From JAPLDA01 sp043787975 (lineage in GTDB: Bacteria; Bacteroidota; Bacteroidia; AKYH767-A; 2013-40CM-41-45): 64,000 nucleotides of DNA. Of the stretch, positions 1-7,947 are shown piece after piece. Numbering within the stretch: the first letter of the stretch is position 1; each line of letters begins with the position of its first letter. Made by a program: the position numbers and the translations under genes. The DNA is taken from positions 1 through 64,000 of the forward strand of contig JAYVUK010000001.1 in NCBI GenBank assembly GCA_043787975.1, given 5' to 3'. The notes beneath the pieces were generated by a model. That model ran no database searches. It was not told the origin of the DNA and saw only the letters and a program-made list of their open reading frames with translations.

Positions 1-90
1 TTGAACTTAACCACTAAACATGTATCAAAATGGCATCTGAAAACCGGTGGTCAATTTGCTCCGAAAAGTGGTGGTCAATTACACCGAAAA
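1..90. mobile_element. Putative IS21-like element terminus (remnant)
   Basis: The sequence carries two near-identical direct units beginning GGTGGTCAATT and ending CCGAAAA, at about 46-66 and 70-90. Tandem subterminal GGTGGTCAATT/CCGAAAA units are, from memory, typical of the ends of IS21-family elements in Bacteroidota. No transposase gene lies inside the window, so this is either the right end of an element extending to the left or an orphan end. The right boundary is placed at 90 because a T9SS-type coding tail begins immediately afterwards. Confidence 0.5.
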
Positions 91-91
91 T

Positions 92-166
92 TCCACTAAA
101 GGAATATATCTTGTTTATATTAATAACAGTGCTCAATCAATCGAAAAAAAATTAATCATTAACTGA
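92..166 (+). pseudogene. Truncated 3' end of a T9SS-cargo gene (sorting-domain tail)
   Basis: The plus-strand frame from 92 to the TGA at 164-166 reads STKGIYLVYINNSAQ followed by SIEKKLIIN and a stop. This is the typical last strand of a type A T9SS sorting domain (a KGIY..Y/V motif, then a KLII end). Nothing upstream continues the frame as a protein; the IS21-like terminal repeats start directly before it. I infer that a mobile element cut this gene. The next T9SS gene starts 12 bases downstream, so the two may once have been tandem surface-protein genes. Confidence 0.6.
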
Positions 167-178
167 GGATAAAATAAT

Positions 179-1810
179 ATGAAAAAGATTTTTTTAATAA
201 CAGGACTTCTACTTCCTCTGATTGCTAATTGTCAGAATTGGCAATGGGCAAGACAGGTTGGTGGTAATGCCACGCAATCGTATGATAATGGCCATGTAAT
301 TACAGATGGCGCTAACTATTATTTATACGGAACATTTTCAGGAACAATGATTCTACAAACAAATACATTTACCTCTAATGGAAATAGTGATTTCTATATC
401 ATCAAATATGATCCTGACGGTAATGAATTGTGGGCAAAAGCATTTGGAGGTAATAATGGTGCCAATCAATTCGAAAGTATCCAATGTGCTTATGATTCTA
501 GCAGTAGTACTATATACTTATCAGGAAGTTTTTGGAACAATATGCTTTTAGGAACTTTCACGTTACATGGTAATGAATACTATAATAATTTCATAGCCAG
601 GATGGATCTGAATGGAAATTTTATATGGGCTAAAAATGCATGGACAAAAAATACTTTTAGTTTAACGAATGAGGATTCTCCGCCTTCTTTATATGTGAGA
701 GCGGATGGATTAATCTATTTAAATGCAAATGTAATTGATACTGCATTCTTCGATAGTTTTTGGGTCCCACCTGGTGGTTGTATGGCTAAGTATGATAGCA
801 ATGGTAACTGTATTTTTCTTCGACATTTGTTTACACTCTCTCCTGGGACACAAGGCGGCGGAGGAATTAATTTTATGAACAATGATTTGATCTTCTCAGG
901 AAGTTTTAAGCAGACCTTCACGATTGATACTGCAACATTGGTCTCAAACGGAGATTATGATATGTTCATTGCACGTGCCGATTCAGATGGAAATATATTG
1001 TGGATAAGGCAATTTGGCTATAGCAGTATCGATGTTATTACATTTATTGACTTAGATAATTCAAAAAATTTATACATCGCAGCAGGTTTTAAGGATTCGA
1101 CTTCAATTAATGGAAATATATTCTATAATTCTAATCCAGACATTTTAATTTTGAAGTTAGACTCTAGTGGGAATTTTGTTTGGGGGCGACAAGCTTTTGC
1201 CACGGGAAATATTGAAAGTGCTAACTCAATTGTTTCAGATGCAGAAGGGAATTGTTACGTTGCGGGTACATTTTCTGGTTCCGCAACTTTTGGTTCTTCA
1301 ACTATATCAACTTCAAATTTATTTGATATGTTTCTAACTCGTTACGACAGTAGTGGAGATTGTAAGGGAATTGAACATTTCGGGAAGGCAAATTGTGCAA
1401 GTGTTGTTATCAATAACGCAGGCCTTCCCGTTGTCGCAGGCACATTTGCCAATACTGTAATAATTGGATCGAATACATTTACGAGCAGTGGACCTTTTGA
1501 TATTTATATTGCAAAACATGACGAAATGACAAAAATCAGGGAGCTCGAAAGAGGATCAAATAATCAATTAATTATTTATGCAAATCCTAATCAGGGTAAA
1601 TGCAATATTACGGTTCCCGATGATTTTCTAAAGGAAAAGAAATTAGTATTAAGTATTTTTGATAATTCAGGTAAGCTTATTCAAGAGAAGACATTAGAAA
1701 TGAATGACGAGAAAATCAAACTAAATTTAGAAACTGAGGCAAAAGGCATCTACAATGTGTCCTTAAGCAGTAAATATAAAACTTACCAAGGAAAAATTAT
1801 TTTTGAATAA
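179..1810 (+). CDS. T9SS-secreted protein with SBBP-like beta-propeller repeats
   Basis: 543 residues. A signal peptide (MKKIFLITGLLLPLIANC, about residues 1-19) is followed by repeats of roughly 50-60 residues with the pattern D.fi.kyDs.Gn..Wa..fGg (for example YIIKYDPDGNELWAKAFGG), as in SBBP-type propeller proteins. The last 80 or so residues form a T9SS type A sorting domain with a YANPNQG motif and KGIYNVSLSS near the end. The protein should be exported by Sec, moved across the outer membrane by T9SS and anchored or released at the surface. Ligand and function are unknown. A degraded relative tail lies immediately upstream. Confidence 0.85.
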   Translation: MKKIFLITGLLLPLIANCQNWQWARQVGGNATQSYDNGHVITDGANYYLYGTFSGTMILQTNTFTSNGNSDFYIIKYDPDGNELWAKAFGGNNGANQFESIQCAYDSSSSTIYLSGSFWNNMLLGTFTLHGNEYYNNFIARMDLNGNFIWAKNAWTKNTFSLTNEDSPPSLYVRADGLIYLNANVIDTAFFDSFWVPPGGCMAKYDSNGNCIFLRHLFTLSPGTQGGGGINFMNNDLIFSGSFKQTFTIDTATLVSNGDYDMFIARADSDGNILWIRQFGYSSIDVITFIDLDNSKNLYIAAGFKDSTSINGNIFYNSNPDILILKLDSSGNFVWGRQAFATGNIESANSIVSDAEGNCYVAGTFSGSATFGSSTISTSNLFDMFLTRYDSSGDCKGIEHFGKANCASVVINNAGLPVVAGTFANTVIIGSNTFTSSGPFDIYIAKHDEMTKIRELERGSNNQLIIYANPNQGKCNITVPDDFLKEKKLVLSIFDNSGKLIQEKTLEMNDEKIKLNLETEAKGIYNVSLSSKYKTYQGKIIFE

Positions 1811-1944
1811 GTTGCATTATTGGGTGATTTCTTTTCTGTTTCTGTAAATAGCCTATTTATTTATTAAGACTTAAAGTTAAAAAGTGCAAACTTATTTCAG
1901 GACGTTACAACCTTTACAATAGGGTACGGGGAAATGTGTTCCCC

Positions 1945-2004
1945 GCAAGATTGCGTGTGGCGGTTCAATCACGTTAGTGTTGACCGTCCACACGCAATCT
2001 TGCC
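1945..2004. repeat. Long inverted repeat (16-bp perfect arms)
   Basis: The arms GCAAGATTGCGTGTGG (1945-1960) and its exact reverse complement (1989-2004) enclose a 28-base centre that can partly pair further. No T-run follows, so an ordinary intrinsic terminator is unlikely. A smaller GGGGAA/TTCCCC hairpin precedes it at about 1928-1944. Confidence 0.7.
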
Positions 2005-2487
2005 TGACAAGCCACTTACAAAATGTACTTGATCATATTACACACTCCTAACTGCCCCGGAACGCCGGCTCTAAAAAATGTTCCTGATCCGCATAGTGGA
2101 ACTACGAGAAATAATGACGTAGTAGTACGGTCGCTTTCCCGTAGTAGGCAAGAAATAATGTAGCAGCGCTAATTATAATTCCAATCAGGTGAATTAAATT
2201 AGAATGGTTGTTTAAAAAATCTTCGAATTTCATAAAGTGAAATCAGCATGATATGACTAATTAGATGGAACAAAGCTAAGAATAAAAAAAGCCCCGAAAG
2301 ATTTCAGAGCTAATTGAAGAGCGTCAATTTAACGTACCAATTAAGGTCACTTTAAGGTGTATGCTATACGCGCGCGCGTTAGGTAATTACATTAGACCTT
2401 TTAGATAGATTTACACAAACAGTCACCTAAAAAAATTGAAGAACTAATTCCGGTATTTATAAGACGGTACTTTATCGGGGTGTATTG

Positions 2488-2528
2488 CGCGAAATAATAC
2501 CCGATCCGCACACCGAAATAATACCCGA
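2488..2528. repeat. Paired GAAATAATACCCGA direct repeats, possible transposon end
   Basis: GAAATAATACCCGA occurs at 2491-2504 and again at 2515-2528, separated by TCCGCACACC. Closely spaced subterminal direct repeats of this kind are seen at IS21-family ends, but no transposase is adjacent. Assignment to an element is inference. Confidence 0.4.
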
Positions 2529-2697
2529 AATTTTCTTTTGAATGTTATCATGTTTCTTATTAATGATTATTTCAGGGAGTGAAATAATGAATGAAGTGGA
2601 AAGGATGATTGAAAATGTGCCTCAGTTGTTTCAACCATGTTTCAACCGTTAAAACATGAGAGTCGGAATTTGAGTCGTAACTAATTGATATACAAAG

Positions 2698-2771
<74 letters not shown>

Positions 2772-2776
2772 GGAAT

Positions 2777-2893
2777 GGGAATTATAAATTGTGAATTATA
2801 AATTATAAATTAATTAAAAAAGAAATTCAGATAGAGTTTTTAAAATCAAGCAGGCTCAATTTATAATTCAGAATTTATAATTTATAATTTCAA
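2777..2893. repeat. AT-rich word palindrome between tRNA genes
   Basis: Units of AATTATAAATT are reiterated at about 2780-2812 and in reverse complement at about 2858-2890, giving an imperfect palindrome between tRNA-Pro and tRNA-Arg. It belongs in style with other word palindromes in the window. It may act as a processing or termination structure, but there is no direct evidence for that. Confidence 0.5.
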
Positions 2894-2898
2894 AGAAG

Positions 2899-2973
2899 TC
2901 GGGGTGGCAGGATTCGAACCTGCGACCTCCTGGTCCCAAACCAGACGCGATAACCGGACTACGCTACACCCCG
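2899..2973 (-). tRNA. tRNA-Pro (anticodon TGG)
   Basis: A 75-base minus-strand cloverleaf: acceptor CGGGGTG/CACCCCG, anticodon arm TCTGGTTTGGGACCAGG with anticodon TGG, T-loop GGTTCGAATCC and discriminator A. It lies between tRNA-Ser and tRNA-Arg. Confidence 0.95.
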
Positions 2974-3091
2974 AAAAAATGATCGTTTACATTTCTGATA
3001 ACGACTTCAAATGTATGTAAAGAACTTTGGTATTAAACTAATGACTACAGAACAAATAACTAATGAACTAATAACGAATGACTAATTTACG

Positions 3092-3178
3092 CGGAGAGGG
3101 AGGGATTCGAACCCTCGGTACAGTTTCCCGTACGACAGTTTAGCAAACTGTTCCTTTCGGCCTCTCAGGCACCTCTCC
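3092..3178 (-). tRNA. tRNA-Ser (anticodon GCT)
   Basis: An 87-base minus-strand class II tRNA: acceptor GGAGAGG/CCTCTCC, anticodon stem-loop ACAGTTTGCTAAACTGT with anticodon GCT, a long variable arm (GTACGGGAAACTGTAC) and T-loop GGTTCGAATCC. It reads AGC/AGT codons. The spacer to tRNA-Pro holds reiterated ACTAATGA words. Confidence 0.95.
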
Positions 3179-3225
3179 AAAAATCAAGGGCGGCAAAGAT
3201 AGAAAGAAATAGATTTTATCGAAAC

Positions 3226-3726
3226 TTATTTTCCTTCTTCAAACTCCTGTTGCAACGCAATCATTTTTATGGCAGTCACTGCTGCTTCAATTCCTTTATT
3301 ACCATGCTTTCCGCCGGTTCTTTCTTTTGCCTGCTGAAGGTTGTCTGTAGTCAATACGCCAAATATGAATGGCAATCCGAATTTTATTGACAACCTGATC
3401 AACCCTTGTGAAACCGCATTGCAGATAAATTCAAAGTGCCTGGTTTCGCCTTGTATCACACAACCAAGTGCGATTACTGCATCCACATCTTCGTATTCTG
3501 CAAAGAACAATCCGCCTGTTACCAACTCAAAACTTCCCGGAACATTTTTGCGGATGATATTTTCTTTCTCACAGCCACAGTCAATCAGGGTTTTGTACGC
3601 TCCCTCAAACAGTTTTTCGGTGATCTCCGGGTTCCATTCTGAAACTACAATAGCGATGCGCATTTTAGCAGCATTCGGCAAGGATGACGGATCGAATGAT
3701 GAAAGATTTTTTTGAGAAGAAGACAT
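3226..3726 (-). CDS. ribH: 6,7-dimethyl-8-ribityllumazine synthase
   Basis: 166 residues, the usual length. The enzyme condenses 5-amino-6-ribitylamino-uracil with 3,4-dihydroxy-2-butanone 4-phosphate, the penultimate step of riboflavin synthesis. Family motifs are visible: VVSEWNPEIT at the substrate site, KNVPGSFEL, ALGCVIQGETRHFEFI with the catalytic His, and FGVLTTDN. It follows the TPR gene on the same strand with a 119-base gap that contains a word palindrome, and runs into the tRNA cluster. The partner enzyme RibBA is about 28 kb away in the window. Confidence 0.95.
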   Translation of the reverse strand: MSSSQKNLSSFDPSSLPNAAKMRIAIVVSEWNPEITEKLFEGAYKTLIDCGCEKENIIRKNVPGSFELVTGGLFFAEYEDVDAVIALGCVIQGETRHFEFICNAVSQGLIRLSIKFGLPFIFGVLTTDNLQQAKERTGGKHGNKGIEAAVTAIKMIALQQEFEEGK

Positions 3727-3731
3727 TTGCC

Positions 3732-3804
3732 TTATTTCGGATTTCGGATTTGAAATTTCGGATTTGAATTCGCATCCGCCTAGGCGGACCGCAATCCGAA
3801 ATTC
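3732..3804. repeat. Word palindrome (ATTTCGGATTT type)
   Basis: TTTCGGATT units are reiterated at 3735-3772 and then return in reverse complement after a CCGCCTAGGCGG centre (3777-3788), ending CAATCCGAAATTC. It lies between the TPR gene and ribH and could form a long hairpin in their shared transcript. Confidence 0.65.
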
Positions 3805-3845
3805 TATTCTCGTAGTTGAAAAGTTTCAACGTTCAGAAAGAAGAT

Positions 3846-4523
3846 TTACTTGATCATCGCGTCAGCCCTCGCAATGTATTTGTCGACCTGGTTTGCTTCT
3901 ACTGAAGCAGAATAATCTTTCTTTATTTTTTCATACACTTCTTTTGAATCTTTGTAATTACCTTTTGATTCAAGAGCGGTCGCCAGTTTCATCAACAGGA
4001 TTGGAGTCGTGGAGTTGTTAGGTTTCTCCTTCGTCGCTTTTTCATAATAGCTGATGGCTTCATCCATTTCATTCTTTTCTGAATAGGCATCTCCGATCGC
4101 TCCCAGAGCCAGCGAAGGTGTGATCTCATCGTGAGCGTTGTAGCCTTTCAGTGCTTCAATGGCTTCATCATATTTTTTTAATTTGAGATACGCCATACCA
4201 AGGTAGAAGTGCGCAAGGTTTGCCGAAGGGCTTACTCCATAGTCATCAATGATTTGAATGAACCCCGGATTGTTACCGTCACCGTTGATTGCTAAATTCA
4301 GAGAATCTTTTTCAAAATATCCTTCCGCTTTGAACATCACCATTTCGGCTTCTTTCTCTTTGCCGGCCACATACGAATTCTGATAATACAGATAGCCGCC
4401 AACAGCCAATACCACAGCACCTACAATAATGGAAAGACTTTTTTTGTTCTGATTGACAAAATGTTCTGTTTTGCTAATGGTTTCAGCGATGTCAAACTGC
4501 TCATCCTGCTTAGTTTCTGCCAT
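3846..4523 (-). CDS. Membrane-anchored TPR protein
   Basis: 225 residues. A cytoplasmic N-terminus is followed by one membrane segment (about residues 30-47, IIVGAVVLAVGGYLYY). Tetratricopeptide repeats follow: ANLAHFYLGMAYLKLKKYDE, then ALGAIGDAYSEKNEMDEAISYY and LMKLATALESKGNYKD. The layout (single membrane segment then TPRs, about 220 residues) resembles the YfgM-like group, whose members bind partner proteins at the inner membrane. No catalytic motif is seen. It is the promoter-proximal gene of a TPR-ribH pair. Confidence 0.8.
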   Translation of the reverse strand: MAETKQDEQFDIAETISKTEHFVNQNKKSLSIIVGAVVLAVGGYLYYQNSYVAGKEKEAEMVMFKAEGYFEKDSLNLAINGDGNNPGFIQIIDDYGVSPSANLAHFYLGMAYLKLKKYDEAIEALKGYNAHDEITPSLALGAIGDAYSEKNEMDEAISYYEKATKEKPNNSTTPILLMKLATALESKGNYKDSKEVYEKIKKDYSASVEANQVDKYIARADAMIK

Positions 4524-4599
4524 GATCTTAGTTATGTTTTTTTACAAGGTTGCAAAAATAGATTTTTTTCGATTGATTACAAGGACTTTTTTTGGAAAA

Positions 4600-4800
4600 T
4601 CATCGAATTACGAATCTATACGAAACTGCGGATTACATATGATAATCATCGAATTACGAATTGGTACGAAACTACCGATTGCGAATCGTGCTGACTCACT
4701 TGCGAACATTTTCACCTCTTTATCTTGAGTGAATTCAAAATATGTAATTCGTAGTTCCGTACCAATTCGTAATTCGATGGCTACTTGCTTGTAATTCGAT
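4600..4800. repeat. TTCGTAATTCG word palindrome upstream of recF
   Basis: The block is built from repeats of ATCGAATTACGAAT and TACGAAACTACCGATT. An inverted pair with only a few mismatches is formed by 4647-4680 and 4746-4779. It occupies the divergent gap between the TPR gene (minus) and recF (plus), so it probably predates or embeds regulatory sequence. Similar TACGAATTTACGAAT words recur at about 37290-37325 and 32650-32700. Confidence 0.65.
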
Positions 4801-4814
4801 GGTCATCTAAATTG

Positions 4815-4822
4815 TATCTTTG
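4815..4822 (+). promoter_or_regulatory. recF promoter -10 box TATCTTTG
   Basis: TATCTTTG matches the Bacteroidota -10 consensus TAnnTTTG. It ends only four bases before the ATG at 4827, so the transcript would be leaderless or nearly so. It also argues against the longer upstream start at 4785. Confidence 0.55.
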
Positions 4823-4826
4823 GACC

Positions 4827-5969
4827 ATGTTTTTGCAGAAACTCTCACTTCTCAATTTTAAGAATTATGAGGAGGCTGAATTGTCCTTTTCGGAAGATGT
4901 AAATGCATTTGTGGGAGGCAATGGTGAAGGGAAAACCAACATCCTGGATGCGGTGCATTACCTTTCTATGTGCAAGAGTTATTTTAACCCGATTGACAGT
5001 CAAAATGTAAAACACGAGACAGATTTTTTTTTGGTGCAGGGAGCTTTTATGCTGAATGGTAAGGAAGAAAATATCTACTGCGGACTCAAAAGGAATCAAC
5101 GGAAGGTTTTCAAACACAATCAAAAGGAATACGAACGCTTGGCCGATCACATCGGTTTGTTGCCCGTTGTGATGATCTCTCCGACCGATACAAGTTTGAT
5201 CACGGAAGGAAGCGAAGAACGAAGAAAATTTATTGACAGCATTATTTCCCAGTTCGACAGATACTATCTCGATGACCTGATCCAATACAATAAAATAGTT
5301 TCGCACAGGAACGCTTTGCTCAAACAATTTGCCCAGGCTCGAAAGTTTGATGAGGCTTCAATCGAAATATGGGATGATCAGTTGATTCCACTCGCTGAAA
5401 AAATATATGACAAGCGTTTAGATTTCATCCGTAAATTTCTTCCCATCTTCAGGGAGTACTATCAATTTATTTCGTTGGGTAGGGAAGAGGTCGCTGTTCA
5501 TTATGAATCGCATTTACACAAAGGGAATTTCAGGGAGGTGCTGAAAGCTGCGTTGGAGAAAGATCGCATCATGCAATATACTACCGTCGGCATTCATAAG
5601 GATGAATTGGTTTTTGCTATCCAGGATCATTCTGTAAAACGGCTGGCATCGCAAGGGCAGCAGAAATCGTTTCTCATTGCACTTAAATTGGCGCAGTTTG
5701 ATTTCATCAAGGAAATAAAAAAGATGAAACCGATTTTATTGCTCGATGATATTTTTGATAAGCTCGATGACAAGCGAGTGAAACGCCTGATGGAACTGGT
5801 GAGTAAAGATAATTTTGGACAAATTTTTATCACCGATGCGCATCCTGAACGCGTGAAAAAAGTGTTCGAAGAAATAAATGTCGGAATTAAAACTTTTGTG
5901 GTGAAGAATGGAACCGTTGCAGAAGAGCCGGAAGTTCTGAGTTTAAAGTTTAATGTTTCTCAAAGTTAA
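4827..5969 (+). CDS. recF: DNA replication and repair protein RecF
   Basis: 380 residues from the ATG at 4827. RecF is an ABC-type ATPase that binds gapped DNA and helps load RecA. Visible motifs: N-terminal FLQKLSLLNFKNYEEAEL, Walker A GGNGEGKTN, ASQGQQKSF as the signature motif, Walker B ILLLDDIFDKLDD and the ITDAHPERV region near the C-terminus. An in-frame start 14 codons upstream lies inside repeats and the promoter, so I reject it. The last codons (LSLKFNVSQS) fall in a palindrome. dciA follows 47 bases downstream. Confidence 0.95.
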   Translation: MFLQKLSLLNFKNYEEAELSFSEDVNAFVGGNGEGKTNILDAVHYLSMCKSYFNPIDSQNVKHETDFFLVQGAFMLNGKEENIYCGLKRNQRKVFKHNQKEYERLADHIGLLPVVMISPTDTSLITEGSEERRKFIDSIISQFDRYYLDDLIQYNKIVSHRNALLKQFAQARKFDEASIEIWDDQLIPLAEKIYDKRLDFIRKFLPIFREYYQFISLGREEVAVHYESHLHKGNFREVLKAALEKDRIMQYTTVGIHKDELVFAIQDHSVKRLASQGQQKSFLIALKLAQFDFIKEIKKMKPILLLDDIFDKLDDKRVKRLMELVSKDNFGQIFITDAHPERVKKVFEEINVGIKTFVVKNGTVAEEPEVLSLKFNVSQS

Positions 5970-5991
5970 CCCGGAGTCATTAACTTTAAAC
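5941..5991. repeat. Palindrome overlapping the recF 3' end
   Basis: GTTTAAAGTTTAATG (5941-5955) pairs with CATTAACTTTAAAC (5978-5991) with a one-base bulge. The left arm encodes the last residues of RecF. No T-run follows and dciA is close by, so a terminator role is uncertain. Confidence 0.6.
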
Positions 5992-6016
5992 TATTTCAAA
6001 TTTCATATCTAAGAAA

Positions 6017-6310
6017 GTGGCGAAACGCACCAACGACCAATCCTTAAAACAAGCCATCGACCAGATGCTCAAGACCTTTCATCTTGATCAAAAAGTAAAT
6101 GAAACACGCGTGATTAATTCCTGGGAAATCGTGATGGGTAAAACGGTGTCAAATCGCACGACACAAATTTATATGCGGAATAAAAAATTATTCATCAACC
6201 TGAATTCCGCTTCACTTCGCGAAGAGCTTCATCATGCCAGTGAAAAAATTATCAAACTTTTGAATGAAGAAGCAGGGCAGGAGGTTGTGGAGGAAATTAT
6301 CTTTCAATAG
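6017..6310 (+). CDS. DUF721 protein (DciA-like)
   Basis: 97 residues with a GTG start at 6017. It matches the DUF721 pattern: a basic N-terminus (MAKRTNDQSLKQAI), then INSWEIVMGKTVSNRT and a C-terminal RNKKLFINLNSASLREEL beta-alpha core. DciA proteins load the replicative helicase in bacteria lacking DnaC. A DUF721 gene next to recF is a common arrangement in Bacteroidota. The gene converges on ndk, and a 19-bp perfect inverted repeat lies between them. Confidence 0.85.
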   Translation: MAKRTNDQSLKQAIDQMLKTFHLDQKVNETRVINSWEIVMGKTVSNRTTQIYMRNKKLFINLNSASLREELHHASEKIIKLLNEEAGQEVVEEIIFQ

Positions 6311-6320
6311 GCTTGACCCG

Positions 6321-6404
6321 GGCTTCGACAAGCTCAGCCCTCGATTGTTCAGCCCTCGCGCTCAGCCCTCTCGACAAGCTCATCTGGCTGAGCTTGTCGA
6401 AGCC
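6321..6404. terminator. Inverted repeat of the TTCGACAAGCTCAG family, likely bidirectional terminator
   Basis: The arms GGCTTCGACAAGCTCAGCC (6321-6339) and its exact reverse complement (6386-6404) are 19 bp and perfect. They sit between convergent dciA and ndk and touch the ndk stop codon. TTCGACAAGCTCAG repeats are widespread in bacterial genomes. A bidirectional transcription stop is inferred from position. Partial copies (CAGCCCTCG) fill the loop. Confidence 0.65.
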
Positions 6405-6820
6405 TAAAACCGCTCCATCTGTGAGAAGAAAAATTTTCCTTCAATGTCAGCATTCTCATCGCTATCGCTGCCATGAACTGCATTTGCTTCAATCGATTTT
6501 GCAAACAGGTTACGAATGGTTCCCGGCGCTGCCTTTGAAGGATCAGTCGCCCCGATAAGCTTTCTGAATTCTTCCACTGCATTTTCTTTCTCAAGAATCA
6601 CCGCTACGATAGGTCCCGATGACATGTATTTCACCAGGTCATTATAGAAAGGACGTGCTTTGTGGACTTCATAAAATAATCCTGCTTTCTCAGGTTCCAG
6701 ATGCGTATATTTCATAGCAACGATGCGAAAACCGGCTTCATTGATCTTTGCTAAAATAGGACCGATGTGTCCGTTTCCGACAGCATCGGGTTTTATCATG
6801 GTAAAGGTTCTGTTTGTCAT
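6404..6820 (-). CDS. ndk: Nucleoside diphosphate kinase
   Basis: 138 residues, full length. It transfers the gamma phosphate between nucleoside triphosphates and diphosphates through a phospho-histidine. Seen: TFTMIKPDAVGNGHIG at the N-terminus, the Kpn-like loop, and the active-site stretch NAVHGSDSDENA with His116. The TAG stop at 6404-6406 touches the arm of the terminator-like palindrome. The gene is divergent from nrnA. The ndk-nrnA-gldI neighbourhood also occurs in gliding flavobacteria, from general knowledge. Confidence 0.96.
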   Translation of the reverse strand: MTNRTFTMIKPDAVGNGHIGPILAKINEAGFRIVAMKYTHLEPEKAGLFYEVHKARPFYNDLVKYMSSGPIVAVILEKENAVEEFRKLIGATDPSKAAPGTIRNLFAKSIEANAVHGSDSDENADIEGKFFFSQMERF

Positions 6821-6895
6821 AAAATTAGTATTGCGTGCTGTAATTTCACGGTGCGAAAGTAAGATAAAGAGTTCTAAGTTTAAAGTTTAAAGTCA

Positions 6896-6903
6896 TACTT
6901 TTG
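6896..6903 (+). promoter_or_regulatory. nrnA promoter -10 box TACTTTTG
   Basis: TACTTTTG fits TAnnTTTG and overlaps the possible TTG start at 6901. The true start is therefore more likely the ATG at 6916, which gives a very short leader. Confidence 0.5.
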
Positions 6904-6915
6904 GAAAAATTTAGT

Positions 6916-7947
6916 ATGAATAATCGTTTTCCTTCAGCTGATTTGCAGAAACTAAAAGATGTGTTGTCTGCTTCTCAAAAAATTCTCATTACCACGCATC
7001 ATCGTCCCGACGGTGATGCCATGGGTTCTTCACTTGCTTTGTACAATTACCTGCGGCTGAAAGGAAACGAGGTAACGGTAATTACTCCGAGTGAATATCC
7101 TGATTTTTTGGAATGGCTTCCCGGGAATGACAACGTAATCGTATATGAAAAAGATGAGAATGCTGCAAAGAAGATAGTGGAGTCATCGACTGTTATTTTT
7201 TGCCTTGACTTTAACTGGATGAGTCGTGTTGAAAAGATGGAGCAACCATTGCGTTCATCCAGGGCAATCAAAGTTTTAATTGATCATCACCTCGAACCTG
7301 AAAAAACATTCGACCACGTTTTTTCTTTTCCTGAATCCTGTTCAACCTGCGAATTAATTTATGAATTTATTGTCGGGCTCGGTGACCGAAAAATGATCAA
7401 CAAAGAAATTGCCGAATGCATTTATACAGGCATCATGACGGATACCAATTCATTTCGTTATGCAAGTATGAAAAGCGACACCCATCGCATCATTGCTGAT
7501 TTGATAGATGCCGGAGCAGAGAATTATAAAATTCACGAAAACGTTTACGATACGTCCCTGGAAAACAGGCTACGTTTGCTTGGGTATTCACTGAAGGAAA
7601 AATTAACCGTGCTGCCGGAATTCAACACCGCGTACATTGCACTTTCACAAGCTGAACTCGATATGTTCAATTTCAAACCGGGTGATTCGGAAGGGATTGT
7701 GAACTATGCGTTGAGCATTAAGGGAATTAAAATGGCGGCTTTTTTTACGGACAGGGAAGGAGAGATAAAAATTTCGTTTCGATCAAAAGGAGATTTTTCG
7801 GTGAAAGATATGTCAGCGAAATATTTCCATGGAGGCGGACATAAAAATGCTTCGGGCGGAAAATCAGACGAATCGCTTGCAGCAACAGTAGAAAAGTTTT
7901 TAAGTATTCTTCCTCAGTATAAATCTCAGTTGGTAAATGGAAGTTAG
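6916..7947 (+). CDS. nrnA: DHH-family phosphoesterase, NrnA-like (nanoRNase/pAp phosphatase)
   Basis: 343 residues from the ATG at 6916. NrnA-type DHH/DHHA1 enzymes degrade 2-5 base RNA leftovers and hydrolyse pAp. Metal-binding motifs are present: THHRPDGDAMGSSLAL (motif I), CLDFN (motif II), LIDHH (the DHH motif) and GIMTDTNSFRY (motif IV). The DHHA1 substrate loop is FHGGGHKNASGG near the C-terminus. The stop overlaps the start of the gldI-like gene by 11 bases, so the two are probably co-translated. Confidence 0.9.
   Translation: MNNRFPSADLQKLKDVLSASQKILITTHHRPDGDAMGSSLALYNYLRLKGNEVTVITPSEYPDFLEWLPGNDNVIVYEKDENAAKKIVESSTVIFCLDFNWMSRVEKMEQPLRSSRAIKVLIDHHLEPEKTFDHVFSFPESCSTCELIYEFIVGLGDRKMINKEIAECIYTGIMTDTNSFRYASMKSDTHRIIADLIDAGAENYKIHENVYDTSLENRLRLLGYSLKEKLTVLPEFNTAYIALSQAELDMFNFKPGDSEGIVNYALSIKGIKMAAFFTDREGEIKISFRSKGDFSVKDMSAKYFHGGGHKNASGGKSDESLAATVEKFLSILPQYKSQLVNGS

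Larger units (their letters stand above)
1811..2690. other. Gene-poor region with repeats
   Basis: I find no convincing gene in this stretch. It holds a long hairpin (1945-2004), a CG-alternating run at about 2365-2378 and paired AATAATACCCGA motifs (2488-2528). An ORF of 21 codons from 2587 (MNEVERMIENVPQ..) has no recognisable family. Motifs such as GATCCGCA followed by GAAATAAT occur near 2087-2125 and again near 2491-2528, suggesting debris of one or more transposable elements. Confidence 0.5.

Noticed and set aside
2087..2125. A second transposon end
   Set aside because: The similarity to 2491-2528 is only a few short words and no boundary can be set.
3001..3090. CRISPR-like array of ACTAATGA words
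   Set aside because: Units are short, without uniform spacers, and resemble the other word repeats.
4785..4826. Longer RecF start
   Set aside because: The added 14 codons lie in a repeat block and include the -10 box TATCTTTG; the family start FLQKLSLLNFKNY fits the ATG at 4827.
6313..6594. Overlapping ORFs in the dciA-ndk gap
   Set aside because: They lie in the terminator palindrome and in opposite frames of ndk, with no family match.
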